A program made the position numbers and the translations under genes. From positions 10,138-74,137 of the forward strand of contig CAZAER010000021.1 in the NCBI GenBank assembly GCA_964484195.1: DNA of 64,000 nt. The letters are read 5' to 3'. The DNA is from JALHOP01 sp964484195 (lineage in GTDB: Bacteria; Myxococcota; XYA12-FULL-58-9; JALHOP01). How positions within the stretch are numbered: position 1 is the stretch's first letter; each line of letters begins with the position of its first letter. Shown here piece by piece: positions 35,181 to 44,063 of this stretch. Under the pieces are notes generated by a model that was not told the DNA's origin, ran no database searches, and was given only the letters and a program-made list of their open reading frames with translations.

Positions 35181-37462
35181 GGCGAAGGCCGCGGTCGCCG
35201 CACGATGCGGTTGTTCTCGGTGTCGGCGATGTACAAGTCCTCGCCGGACGTCGTCAGGTTGAGCGGGCTGTTCAACGCGTTGGCGCTGATACCGCCGCCG
35301 TTTGCGAGGTTGGTCGTGAACGACGGTTGGCCGATCACGTAGTCCGCTGGAGCGTTGTTGGTCGTGGGTACGCCACGCCAGACGAGCACGCGATGCTCGT
35401 GGATGACGTAGAGCAGGCCGTCGGCGTACGCCACGCCGATGACGTACGCGGTCGAGGTACGGCTGGGAGGCAACACGCCTGCCTGATTCATCGCGGCTTG
35501 GCCGAGCACGACGTCGGCGGGTGCCGCGTTGGTGGTGGGAATGCCGTTCCAGATGAGGACGCGATGGTTGCCGGTGTCCGCCACCGCCAGGCCGTTGTCG
35601 GTGAAACAAACATCGCGGGTCGAGCGCAACGATGCCGCCGACAAGCCACCGGTGTTCGAGGTCACGACGTCCATCTGTGGCTGACCGAGAACGACATCCG
35701 CGGCCTGCGCCGGGTCGACCGGGATGGTGTTCCACAAGAGGACGCGGTTGTAGCTCGTGTCCGCTACAGCGAACCGAGTGCCGTCGCTCGCGAGACTGCT
35801 CGGCGACCTGAACGACGTTCCGGTCGCGACGCCGCTGGGGGCGATGTCCGCTAACGTCGGTTGGCCGATCGCTCGGACCGGTGAGGCGTTGGTCGTCGGA
35901 ACGCCGTTCCACACGAGGATGCGGTGATGGTCGCGGTCGACCACGTGCAGGTTGCCGCCGACGACTGCCGCGCCTGTCGGGAAGAGAAAGCTGTCGCCGT
36001 TTCCCTGGGCTTCGTGTGGATCGTAAGTGACGAAGTCGGGCTGGCCGAGCACGAAGTCGGCGGGCGTGCCGGGCGCCGTCGGAATGGCGTTCCAGCCGAG
36101 CACGCGGTGATAGATGAAGTCCACGACCAGCAGCTGGTTACCGTGGACGACGACGTCCATCGGCAAGCCGAGCGTCGACCCTGTCACGCCAAACGCCGGC
36201 GTTCGCTTCGAGCCACTGTCGAGACCTGGCTGCCCGATGACCGCGAAAGCGCTCGTGAGCGACGCTGTCGGAGACAAGACCAGCACACGATGGGCTGCGG
36301 CGTCGGCAAGGTAGAGCTCGTCAGCGTATGCGACCAAGGCGCGCGGGGATGCCAGCGTCGTTGCACTGTAGCGTGGCACGAAACCACCGTTGTGGATTGA
36401 CTCGCCGAACAGCTCGTTGGCTGCCTGGTTGTTGGCCGTGATCGGCTGCTTGAACACCAGAGCACGGTCGCCGCCGGTGTCGAGCACCGCGGTGTCGGTT
36501 CCGCTGAATCCGAAGCCATCCGGGCCCGCGAGAGACGAGGCGGTTTGCGTGGCCGGGAAGCTGCCGGTCGTGAAGTTTGCCTGCCCGAGCACGAAGTTGG
36601 GTGGCACGGCCGCGGCCGGAACGGTGTTCCACATCAAGACGCGGTTGTTGCCCGTGTCGGCGATGAAGAGGCGTGTCCCATCGCTCCCGATGGCCGCTGG
36701 AACGGACAGACCATTGGCGTTCACGCTCGTCCCAGCGTTGGCTGCGCTGCTCGTCAAGTTGGGTTGGCCAATCGCGAAATTCGCGGCCACGCCATTCACG
36801 GTCGGTACGTTGTTCCACACGAGCACGCGGTTGTACGCAGTGTCGGCCACGAACAAGGCGTTGCCGATGATGGCGACGGCACGTGGGGCGTTCAAGGTGG
36901 TGGCGGTCGGCCCGCCGCCGTTTCCACTCGTCGAGAAATCCGGCTGACCGACGACGACCGAGGCCGCCTCGAAATTGCTGGTCGGCAGGGGCTGCCAGAT
37001 CAGGACACGCGAGTTTTGCGTATCGGCGACGGCGAGGGTGTCGTTGGTGCACGCGATGCCGTCCGGAAAGTTCAAGCCACGTGCATCGAGGCCCGCATAG
37101 TTGATGACGCGCGTGGTGAACGTCGGTTGCCCCAGGACCAGTGACGGACGGCCGCGCGCCGGTAAGGTGTCCCAGGCGAGCACGCGCTCATGGAACTGGT
37201 CGACGACGAACAGCCTGCCACCGCAGATCGCAATGTCGCTGGGTAGCTCGAGCCCGTCTTCCAGGTTCGCATTGACGTTGGCCGATGGCTGACCGAGAAG
37301 CGCCACTGGGGGCTCGTCGTCTTGTCCGCTATCGCCGTCACCAGGGCCGCTGTCGCGGTCGCCAGCGCCGTCGAGGTCCGCACCGGGCGTATCGTCGAGC
37401 AGCGAAGTGCGGGCACACGCGCCGAGCCCCAGAGCAACCAGCAGGGGCCACAGCCGCGTCAC
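35177..37462 (-). CDS. NHL-repeat lipoprotein, coupled to sctT
   Basis: 761 residues from GTG 37462, which overlaps the sctT stop (GTGA). The N-terminus MTRLWPLLVALGLGACA is a lipoprotein signal with lipobox Cys16. After an Asp/Gly linker (GDRDSGPGDGDSGQDDE) come roughly a dozen NHL-like repeats of the form LGQPxF..GL..PxxVAxxGxxLxVADxxNxRVLxWNxxP, which predict one or more beta-propellers. It ends IADTENNRIVRRPRPSP. NHL propellers bind proteins or polysaccharides. Outer-membrane anchoring and coupling to an export-gate gene suggest an envelope role with the T3SS, but this is inference. Confidence 0.88.
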   Translation of the reverse strand: MTRLWPLLVALGLGACARTSLLDDTPGADLDGAGDRDSGPGDGDSGQDDEPPVALLGQPSANVNANLEDGLELPSDIAICGGRLFVVDQFHERVLAWDTLPARGRPSLVLGQPTFTTRVINYAGLDARGLNFPDGIACTNDTLAVADTQNSRVLIWQPLPTSNFEAASVVVGQPDFSTSGNGGGPTATTLNAPRAVAIIGNALFVADTAYNRVLVWNNVPTVNGVAANFAIGQPNLTSSAANAGTSVNANGLSVPAAIGSDGTRLFIADTGNNRVLMWNTVPAAAVPPNFVLGQANFTTGSFPATQTASSLAGPDGFGFSGTDTAVLDTGGDRALVFKQPITANNQAANELFGESIHNGGFVPRYSATTLASPRALVAYADELYLADAAAHRVLVLSPTASLTSAFAVIGQPGLDSGSKRTPAFGVTGSTLGLPMDVVVHGNQLLVVDFIYHRVLGWNAIPTAPGTPADFVLGQPDFVTYDPHEAQGNGDSFLFPTGAAVVGGNLHVVDRDHHRILVWNGVPTTNASPVRAIGQPTLADIAPSGVATGTSFRSPSSLASDGTRFAVADTSYNRVLLWNTIPVDPAQAADVVLGQPQMDVVTSNTGGLSAASLRSTRDVCFTDNGLAVADTGNHRVLIWNGIPTTNAAPADVVLGQAAMNQAGVLPPSRTSTAYVIGVAYADGLLYVIHEHRVLVWRGVPTTNNAPADYVIGQPSFTTNLANGGGISANALNSPLNLTTSGEDLYIADTENNRIVRRPRPSP

Positions 37463-38280
37463 GCTGCGCGAACCAGCAGCGAGATCAGCTCCTCTACGAC
37501 GGACAGCGCCCATTCGAGGTAAGCGAGCATGCGCGCGACCAGCGGTTCCATGGCGATGAAGATCATGATGATGCCCGCCATCGCTTTCACCGGCATCGAG
37601 AGAAAATACGCGTTGAGCTGCGGCGCGACGCGGTTGAGGATGCCGAACACCAGGTCGGTGATGAAGGTCGCCGCGATGACCGGCGTCGCGATGAGGACGC
37701 CAATGAACAGCATCTCGCCGGTAACGCGCATGATGAGATCGAAGAACGGCCAGAGCGCGCCGCCGTAGTCGAGGTGCTTGTCGAGCGGAATGACCTCGAA
37801 GGAGTGGGCATAGGCCTGCAAGAAAATGCGGTGACCGCCCATCGCCATGAACACGACGAGCATGAGTTGGAAGAACAAGTCACCGATCGGGGTGGCGCGC
37901 TCGCCCGACAGCGGCACCATGACTTCCGCCATCGAGGTGCCGCGCACCGTATCGATGACACGGCCGGCGACCGACAGGGTGTCGAAGCTCGAGGCCATGA
38001 AGCCGATGGTGAAGCCGATGAAGACCTCTTTCATCATCAAGAAGAAGAAGGGGATCGGCGTGACCGGCACCGTGCCTGTCATGGTCACGCGCGCCAGCGG
38101 CCACACCAGGACCGTGACCATGACGCCGATGCCCATCTTGATCTCGGGCGGGATGTTCTTGCCGCCGAGCCACGGGGTCTGCGTGACCATCGTCAGGGTG
38201 CGGGTCGCCATCAGCGCCGCGATGAGCATCTCCTGCTGATAGTTGAGCGCGATACCGAGGCGCTGGAGCAGGGCTTCCAT
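37459..38280 (-). CDS. sctT: T3SS export gate protein SctT (FliR family)
   Basis: 273 residues from ATG 38280, with six or more hydrophobic helices. Family features include a hydrophobic N-terminus (ALNYQQEMLIAALMATRTLTMVTQTPWLGG), PPEIKMGIGVMVTVLVWP, FMKEVFIGFTIGFMASSFDTLSVAGRVIDTVRGTSMAEVMVP-like sequence, and ITDLVFGILNRVAPQLNAYFLSMPVKAMAG. SctT is part of the SctRST export pore. It is preceded by sctS (23-nt gap) and overlaps the NHL-lipoprotein gene. Confidence 0.94.
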   Translation of the reverse strand: MEALLQRLGIALNYQQEMLIAALMATRTLTMVTQTPWLGGKNIPPEIKMGIGVMVTVLVWPLARVTMTGTVPVTPIPFFFLMMKEVFIGFTIGFMASSFDTLSVAGRVIDTVRGTSMAEVMVPLSGERATPIGDLFFQLMLVVFMAMGGHRIFLQAYAHSFEVIPLDKHLDYGGALWPFFDLIMRVTGEMLFIGVLIATPVIAATFITDLVFGILNRVAPQLNAYFLSMPVKAMAGIIMIFIAMEPLVARMLAYLEWALSVVEELISLLVRAA

Positions 38281-38303
38281 CGGGCGTCAGGGGCCTCGGT
38301 CGG

Positions 38304-38582
38304 TCAGTAAACGACGTTTGGGAAGTTCTCGAAGCACATCTGCGTGAACTTGAGCAGCGCCGAGCCGAGCCACGGACCGAAGGCGGCGAGCGAAGCGAAG
38401 ATGATGATCATCTTGGGCACGAAGGTGAGGGTCGCTTCTTGGATCTGCGTCACCGCCTGGAACAGCGAGATGAGCAAACCGACGATCATCGAGAGGATGA
38501 TGGGCGGGCCGCAGACCACGATGACCATGAGCAACGCTTCGTTGGTCACGCGGATGACGAAATTGATGACTTGCTGATCCAT
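38304..38582 (-). CDS. sctS: T3SS export gate protein SctS (FliQ family)
   Basis: 92 residues, two hydrophobic helices. The segment RVTNEALLMVIVVCGPPIILSMIVGLLISLFQAVTQIQEATLTFVPKMIIIFASL contains the FliQ/SctS hallmark (Q..T Q..E.TL.F.PK). Short ATG-initiated gene between sctR and sctT. Confidence 0.95.
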   Translation of the reverse strand: MDQQVINFVIRVTNEALLMVIVVCGPPIILSMIVGLLISLFQAVTQIQEATLTFVPKMIIIFASLAAFGPWLGSALLKFTQMCFENFPNVVY

Positions 38583-38600
38583 GGCAATCCTCGCGTGAAG

Positions 38601-39434
38601 CTACGAGTAACCGAGCACCAGTCCGCGCGTGATCAGGTACCAACCGTCTACCAAGACGAACAATAATATCTTGAACGGCAGTGAGATGGTCGTCGGCGAG
38701 AGCATCTGCATACCCAGCGCCATGAGGATGTTCGATACGACCATGTCGATGACCAGGAACGGCACGAAGAGAATGAAGCCGATCTGGAACGATTCCTTGA
38801 GCTCGCTGATGACGAACGCCGGCACGATGACGCTGAAATCTTCGTCCGTCAGCGAGGCGCGGTCGCGGGGCTCGCGCATGCGCCAGGCGAGCTTGAAGAA
38901 CATGTCGCGGTCTTTGAGATGCGCGTGTTTGATGAGGAAGCGGCGCATCGGGTGCTGCGCGTCGCGGGCTCCGGCGATGATCTGATCGACGGTGAACGAC
39001 ATGACGTCGGTCTTGCCACCGCTCGCGCGGATGTTGTCCTTGGTCGCGTTGTACATTTCGAGGCCGACCGGCGTCATGATGTAGACCGTGAGGATGATGG
39101 CGAGGCCGGTGATGACCTGGGTCGGCGGGATCTGCTGCGTTCCGATGGCCTGACGGACGATCGACAGGACGACCGCGATCTTCACGAACGAGGTCACCAT
39201 GATCAACACGAACGGCACCATGGCCAACGCCGCCAAAGCGGTCATCAGCACCAATGGCTTGTTGGTGATCTCGTCCTTACCGAGGAGCTCGTCGAGACGC
39301 TGCGCCTGGGCGTTGGCGGTCACGAGCAGCGCGAACGACGCGGCGGCGAGGGCGGGCCAGTAGCGCTTGATGCGCGTCCACGAGCGCTGCATTGCGCCGC
39401 GCACGAAGCCTGTCCGGGTTTCAGGTTTCGCCAT
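38601..39434 (-). CDS. sctR: T3SS export gate protein SctR with FliP-style signal peptide
   Basis: 277 residues from ATG 39434 (MAKPETRTGF). The core is clear SctR/FliP: MVTSFVKIAVVLSIVRQAIGTQQIPPTQVITGLAIILTVYIM, then FVISELKESFQIGFILFVPFLVIDMVVSNILMALGM and KILLFVLVDGW. Unusually for a non-flagellar SctR, the N-terminus carries a basic region, a hydrophobic stretch (YWPALAAASFALLVTA) and a signal-peptidase-like NAQAQ site, as in flagellar FliP. It starts 14 nt inside the FliO-like gene. Confidence 0.95.
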   Translation of the reverse strand: MAKPETRTGFVRGAMQRSWTRIKRYWPALAAASFALLVTANAQAQRLDELLGKDEITNKPLVLMTALAALAMVPFVLIMVTSFVKIAVVLSIVRQAIGTQQIPPTQVITGLAIILTVYIMTPVGLEMYNATKDNIRASGGKTDVMSFTVDQIIAGARDAQHPMRRFLIKHAHLKDRDMFFKLAWRMREPRDRASLTDEDFSVIVPAFVISELKESFQIGFILFVPFLVIDMVVSNILMALGMQMLSPTTISLPFKILLFVLVDGWYLITRGLVLGYS

Positions 39435-40053
39435 GGTCGTCCTCGCTCGGTTTCTTGGGGGATATGGCGTCGAGCACGGCACGAAAGCCCGCCGGGCCGC
39501 CACGAGAAGTATCGCTCGGTGGTTGTGAGGCGCCGAGCTTCTGCAGCACGTTGATGCCGCCCTCGGTGACGCCCAGCAGCATGCGATCGGCGCCCACGTC
39601 GATCACCAGCAAGCTGTTCTTCTGATCGACCAGGACGCGCTCGATGATGCGCACGATGCGGCCGTCACGCGGCCCCATGGCACCGGGCAGCAAGCGGGCG
39701 GCGCCGAACTTGAAGACAACCCAGATGATGGCGATGACGATGCCGAGCGCGAACATCGTCTTGATGAGCTGGCCGACGAGAGAAGGCGTGTCGGGCGCCT
39801 GGCCGGAGTCCTGACGAGCGCGATCGTAGGCCGAGGGCGGCGGCTCATCGGCAATCGGCAATCGGCGATCGGCATTCGGCGATCGGCCATCGGTCATCGG
39901 CAATCGGTTATCGACACTCGGCGATCGGCCATCGATGAGCGGCTTGTCGACCGCCTCCGTCTCCTTCAACGAACTCCCGGTCGCGCGCTCCTGCGCCCCC
40001 GCCTCCGCAACAGCGGACACGAGCAGCATCGCGAGCAGCGCGCCGCGCAACAT
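39421..40053 (-). CDS. fliO: FliO-like protein in the T3SS export operon
   Basis: 210 residues from ATG 40053, overlapping the sctQ stop by one base. N-terminal signal peptide (MLRGALLAMLLVSAVAEAGAQ), then a repetitive linker (repeats of DGRSPxxDxRLPxxD), a transmembrane helix (LIKTMFALGIVIAIIWVVFKF), and a cytosolic beta-rich tail (GRIVRIIERVLVDQKNSLLVIDVGADRMLLGVTEGGINVLQKL) that matches FliO. FliO helps assemble the FliP/FliQ/FliR pore in flagella and is normally absent from injectisomes. The linker is encoded by a microsatellite-like repeat. Confidence 0.85.
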   Translation of the reverse strand: MLRGALLAMLLVSAVAEAGAQERATGSSLKETEAVDKPLIDGRSPSVDNRLPMTDGRSPNADRRLPIADEPPPSAYDRARQDSGQAPDTPSLVGQLIKTMFALGIVIAIIWVVFKFGAARLLPGAMGPRDGRIVRIIERVLVDQKNSLLVIDVGADRMLLGVTEGGINVLQKLGASQPPSDTSRGGPAGFRAVLDAISPKKPSEDDHGET

Positions 40054-41276
40054 CAGGTGCCGGTCACTTGCAACAACCGCACGCCCAGCTCGCCATCGAC
40101 TTCGATGAGCTCGCCGCGCGCGAACACCTTGCCGTTCACGACGAGGTCGACGGGATCGTTCGGGCCACGCGGCAAGCGCAAGATCTGACCTTGCCGCAAG
40201 CGGATCACCTGCGCCGTGTTCATGCGAATGCGCCCGAGCTCGACCACCACCGGTGCGGGAACGTCCCGCAGCAGGCCTTCGGTCTCCGGGAGGTTGTCTT
40301 CGCCCTGATCTTCGCCGCTGTCCGCCATTTGGCTCTCCGCTGGTTCTTCTTGCACGACGATGTCCGCGACCACGAGTCGCGAGCGGTCGCCGTCGGATTC
40401 GATCTGCGCCTTCAGCCCACCATTTTTGCCGAGGCCGACCTTGACGAAGGCCATGCCTTTCAAGCCCTGGGGGCCGAGCGCAAGCTGATGACTCTCGAGG
40501 ATGACGATATCGCCGACCTCGAGATCGGCGATGTCGTCGGGTCCGAGATCGAGTTGAGCGACTTCCACGCGACCCGTGACCTCGCGCTCGCCGAGAGCCG
40601 CAAAGACGGTGCGCATGTGCTGCTGCTCGGCCTGTGGGCCGCCCGACTGTGCGACGAGCTGCTGGAAATGCGTGGTGATCAGCGAGTCGGGGATGAGCAC
40701 CCGCAGGTAGCCGACCTTCTTGCCGACGGAGAGCGAGAGCGCCACCGCGTGATAGCCCGGCTCGGTGTCGATGATGGCCTGCAGCTCTTCGAGTCGCGAC
40801 GCGAAGCGGTCGAGGGTGAGCGCGAGCTCTTGGCCGGTCTCCCAGCCGTCGTGCACGAAGCCCATGGCCTTGAGGAGAATGAAGGAGAGCACGCCCTCCT
40901 CGATCTCGGTGAGTGGGCGCTGAATGCGACCAACGTCGCCGTTGCCGCCCAACAAGCGATCGATGCAGAGCGTGGCGATGGACGGGTCGAGGTCGGCGAG
41001 GATCTTGTGCTCGCTGGCTCCGCAGCCGACGACCAAGAGGCAGCCCACCGCGGGGAGGAGTGAGCCGAGGTTCGCTCGGGATATCCCCGAGGTCTGTTGC
41101 ACGGAGACCTGGCAGGACGCCTTGAGATGCGTCTCCAGCATCGCGCCCAGGTCGGCGAGAAAGGTGCGCCCCAGCGGCTTGCGGGTGAAGTAAGCCGACA
41201 AGCTCTGCATGACCGCGATCTGGTCGTGCGTGTAGCGGGGTAAGTTCGTGAAAAGAAAAGGTCGAACTTGCGGCAT
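40053..41276 (-). CDS. sctQ: T3SS C-ring protein SctQ (FliM/FliN family)
   Basis: 407 residues from ATG 41276 (MPQVRPFLF). The N-terminal and middle parts are FliM-like (LGGNGDVGRIQRPLTEIEEGVLSFILLKAMGFV). Two SPOA domains follow: one around ALGEREVTGRVEVAQLDLGPDDIADLEVGDIVIL, and a C-terminal one with LRDVPAPVVVELGRIRMNTAQVIRLRQGQILRLP, ending LIEVDGELGVRLLQVTGT. The SPOA pair forms the sorting platform/C-ring that recruits SctL-SctN with cargo. First gene of the Q-FliO-R-S-T group. Confidence 0.9.
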   Translation of the reverse strand: MPQVRPFLFTNLPRYTHDQIAVMQSLSAYFTRKPLGRTFLADLGAMLETHLKASCQVSVQQTSGISRANLGSLLPAVGCLLVVGCGASEHKILADLDPSIATLCIDRLLGGNGDVGRIQRPLTEIEEGVLSFILLKAMGFVHDGWETGQELALTLDRFASRLEELQAIIDTEPGYHAVALSLSVGKKVGYLRVLIPDSLITTHFQQLVAQSGGPQAEQQHMRTVFAALGEREVTGRVEVAQLDLGPDDIADLEVGDIVILESHQLALGPQGLKGMAFVKVGLGKNGGLKAQIESDGDRSRLVVADIVVQEEPAESQMADSGEDQGEDNLPETEGLLRDVPAPVVVELGRIRMNTAQVIRLRQGQILRLPRGPNDPVDLVVNGKVFARGELIEVDGELGVRLLQVTGT

Positions 41277-41326
41277 GGTACCCGCTGGCGACGCTAACAC
41301 CCACACCACCCGGCTTCAAGTGCGGG

Positions 41327-43198
41327 TCAGAGGTCGAGCTGAACGCCGATCTCGACCACGTTCTTGCTGGGGATCTGGAAGTGCTGGTCGGCGGTGACCG
41401 CGTTCCGGGAGAGAAGGCCGTAGACCCGCTCGGGCAATGAGCTCATCAGACCGGCTTCTCCAGCGATGACCGACTCGCGACCGAGGAAGTAGGTGAGCTC
41501 TTTGGGGTCGCCAGGGATACCGAGCTCCTGGGTCGCGCGGGCGACGACGTCGGGCACGTTGGGGTGCTCCATGAACCCGAAGCGGGCGACGACCCGATAG
41601 AAGCCATGGCCCAGGTCGCTTGCGGACATGCGCTCGGCCGGGTCGACGTAGGGCACCTGTTCGCCGGTGACGGTGAAAAGGATGACGTGCTCGTGCAGCG
41701 TGCGCGACCGCTCCACGAAGTGCACCAGCACGGGAGGTACGGTGCGCAGACTCGACGCCATGAACACGGCGGTGCCGGGTACGCGCGCGAGGCACTGCTG
41801 GGCGAGCTCCGGGATGAGCGCATCGTACGATGCGAGCTTCGCCTCGTAGTGGTCGCGGATGATGGCGCGACCCTTACTCCAAATGAGCATCGCCGCGACG
41901 AACAAGAGACCGATGACGAGCGGTACCCATCCGCCATGGCGGATTTTCGCGATGTTCGCGAGCAGGAAGGGGATATCGAACGAGAGGAAGAGGGCGAGGA
42001 TGCCGATGGCCACCGGCGCCGGCCAGCTCCAGCTACGACGCATCACCATGAAGTAGACGACCGAGGTGAGCGTCATCGTGCCCGTGACCGCGATACCGTA
42101 CGCGCCGGCGAGTGCCTCCGATGCGCGGAACTCCGTGACCAAGAGGATGCACGCGACAGCGAGCAACACGTTGATCTGGGGCACGTACACCTGGCGCTCG
42201 ACCTCGGCGGTGGTGTGGCGAATCGTCATGCGCGGCAAGAAACCGAGCTGGATGGCTTGGCGGGTGAGCGAGAACGCGCCGGAGATCAGCGCCTGCGACG
42301 CAATGACCGTGGCGAGGCTCGAGAGAGCGACGAGTCCCCAGGTGAGTGGTCCCGTCGGCACCAGCGCGAAGAAGGGATTGCCGATGCGCGTCGGGTCACT
42401 GAGGAGCATCGCGCCCTGTCCGAAGTAGCAGAGCACCAGCGCTGGCATGACGTAGGCGAGCCAGGCGATGCGGATGGGCTTCGCGCCGAAGTGGCCCATG
42501 TCGGCGTACAAGGCCTCGCCACCCGTCACGCATAGAACCACCGGCCCGAGCACGAAGAACGAGTGCGGGCCGTGGTGTGCGAAAAAGCGGACGGCATAGT
42601 GCGGCGACAACGCCCAAAGCACGCCGAGGTCGTCGCTGATGTGGACGGCGCCGAGCACGGCAATGACCCCGAACCACACCACCATGACCGGGCCGAACAC
42701 GCGACCGACGACCTGGGTTCCGCGGTGTTGCACCAAGAACAACGCAATGAGGATGGCGCAGGTGATGGGCACGACGAGGTGCGCGAGGTGAGGCTCGACC
42801 ACCGTCATGCCTTCGACCGCGGAGAGCACCGAGAACGCGGGCGTGATGGCACCGTCGCCGTAGAGTAGGGCTGCGCCGATGACGACCAACAACGCTATAG
42901 GCGACATGCGGCGCGCGCGGTTCTCGCGATAGCGGGTCGGTAAGATGGCGAGCAACGCGAAGATGCCGCCCTCGCCGCGGTTGTCGGCCCGCATGATGAA
43001 GATGAGGTACTTGATGGTCACGACGACGGTCAGCGACCAGAAGATGAGCGACAGGACGCCGAGCACGTCTTCACGCGCCACCAAGCTTCCGCGCAGGCTC
43101 TCACGCAAGGTGTAGAGTGGGCTCGTGCCGATGTCGCCGAAGACGACACCCAGCGCACCGAGAGTCAGGCTCGCGGTTGAAGCACGTGTCGTGGTCAC
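41327..43198 (-). CDS. kup: Kup-family potassium transporter
   Basis: A 623-residue K+ uptake protein with about 12 membrane helices. The opening LTLGALGVVFGDIGTSPLYTLRESL is diagnostic, followed by DNRGEGGIFALLAIL, LYGDGAITPAFSVLSAVEGM and GGEALYADMGHFGAKPIRIAW. The C-terminal cytosolic part is family-typical, ending VVEIGVQLDL. Length matches the family (about 620-630). It sits between sctP and sctQ, 6 nt from sctP, which is an unusual place for a housekeeping transporter. Confidence 0.96.
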   Translation of the reverse strand: MTTTRASTASLTLGALGVVFGDIGTSPLYTLRESLRGSLVAREDVLGVLSLIFWSLTVVVTIKYLIFIMRADNRGEGGIFALLAILPTRYRENRARRMSPIALLVVIGAALLYGDGAITPAFSVLSAVEGMTVVEPHLAHLVVPITCAILIALFLVQHRGTQVVGRVFGPVMVVWFGVIAVLGAVHISDDLGVLWALSPHYAVRFFAHHGPHSFFVLGPVVLCVTGGEALYADMGHFGAKPIRIAWLAYVMPALVLCYFGQGAMLLSDPTRIGNPFFALVPTGPLTWGLVALSSLATVIASQALISGAFSLTRQAIQLGFLPRMTIRHTTAEVERQVYVPQINVLLAVACILLVTEFRASEALAGAYGIAVTGTMTLTSVVYFMVMRRSWSWPAPVAIGILALFLSFDIPFLLANIAKIRHGGWVPLVIGLLFVAAMLIWSKGRAIIRDHYEAKLASYDALIPELAQQCLARVPGTAVFMASSLRTVPPVLVHFVERSRTLHEHVILFTVTGEQVPYVDPAERMSASDLGHGFYRVVARFGFMEHPNVPDVVARATQELGIPGDPKELTYFLGRESVIAGEAGLMSSLPERVYGLLSRNAVTADQHFQIPSKNVVEIGVQLDL

Positions 43199-43204
43199 CG
43201 CGCC

Positions 43205-44050
43205 TCAGAACGCCGAAACGCGGAAGCTCTCGAGCGACATCCCTGCCGCATCGAAAGCCCGCGCAAGGTCGCCTTCGCTCGCCTTGAACAAGCGGCGGAT
43301 ATTGGCGTCGCTCGACACCACCGTGGCGCTGATGCGGCGTCCGTTGGCGCTCACCTTCACGCTCGAGCCACCGAGGACATCGTCACGCAGATCGATTTGG
43401 AACTCGGTGAGGCCTTTGGGATCGACCTTCACGCCGCAGGCTTTGACGAGCGAAGCGATGAGGGCTTGCGGAATCTTCACGGTGCCGCCGGCGCTCTGCA
43501 CCTCGGAGGTCGCCGCGACTTGCTGCTGCTGCATCGGCATGCCCATCTGGCCGCCGCCCATCTGTCCGCTATCGCCGTCGCTGCTACCGCTGCCCTGACG
43601 ATCTTCGTCTTCGCGCGCGATGGCCGCGATGTGGTCGTTGTACTTCTCGACTCTCTGATCGCTGTCCTTCTGCGACTGCACCTGGCGCTCGTGCTCGGCG
43701 CCCCGGATGTCTTGCAGCTCGGTCTGACGGCCCTTCGACTCGGCGCGCGTCTGCTCCTGCGACGAGGCGCTCTGCTTCAAGAGCTCGGCCTGGAGGTTAC
43801 GCGACTGGATGCCGCTCTTGGCGAGCAGGTTCGACTGGGCCTGGCCTTTGCGCGCCGAGTGTTGCTGCTGGCGCGCGTTGTTGTTCATGGTCTGCTGTTG
43901 TTTGGCGACCTTGATGGCGGACTGGGTCTTGGCGTTGACGACGCGCGAGAAGTCTTCGCTCGCCTTCTCGTTCTTGGCGCGCGACTCTTTCTCGAGGCGC
44001 TTCTGGTCCTCGTAGCGTTGCGCGGCGCGTTCTTCTTCGACCCGACTCAT
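43205..44050 (-). CDS. sctP: T3SS needle/rod length-control protein SctP (FliK-like)
   Basis: 281 residues from ATG 44050 (MSRVEEERAAQRYE). A long charged coiled coil with many Gln and Lys (about 1-150) is followed by a Gly/Met/Gln-rich linker. The C-terminal domain, LTEFQIDLRDDVLGGSSVKVSANGRRISATVVSSDANIRRLFKASEGDLARAFDAAGMSLESFRV, has the FliK/YscP substrate-switch pattern. It stops export of early substrates by acting on SctU. Position after sctO and GNAT supports the call. Confidence 0.85.
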   Translation of the reverse strand: MSRVEEERAAQRYEDQKRLEKESRAKNEKASEDFSRVVNAKTQSAIKVAKQQQTMNNNARQQQHSARKGQAQSNLLAKSGIQSRNLQAELLKQSASSQEQTRAESKGRQTELQDIRGAEHERQVQSQKDSDQRVEKYNDHIAAIAREDEDRQGSGSSDGDSGQMGGGQMGMPMQQQQVAATSEVQSAGGTVKIPQALIASLVKACGVKVDPKGLTEFQIDLRDDVLGGSSVKVSANGRRISATVVSSDANIRRLFKASEGDLARAFDAAGMSLESFRVSAF

Positions 44051-44063
44051 TCGCAAAAGCCTT

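Noticed and set aside
39840..39950. CRISPR-like short repeats
   Set aside because: Units are short, degenerate and contiguous with no spacers, and they lie inside the FliO-like coding sequence.
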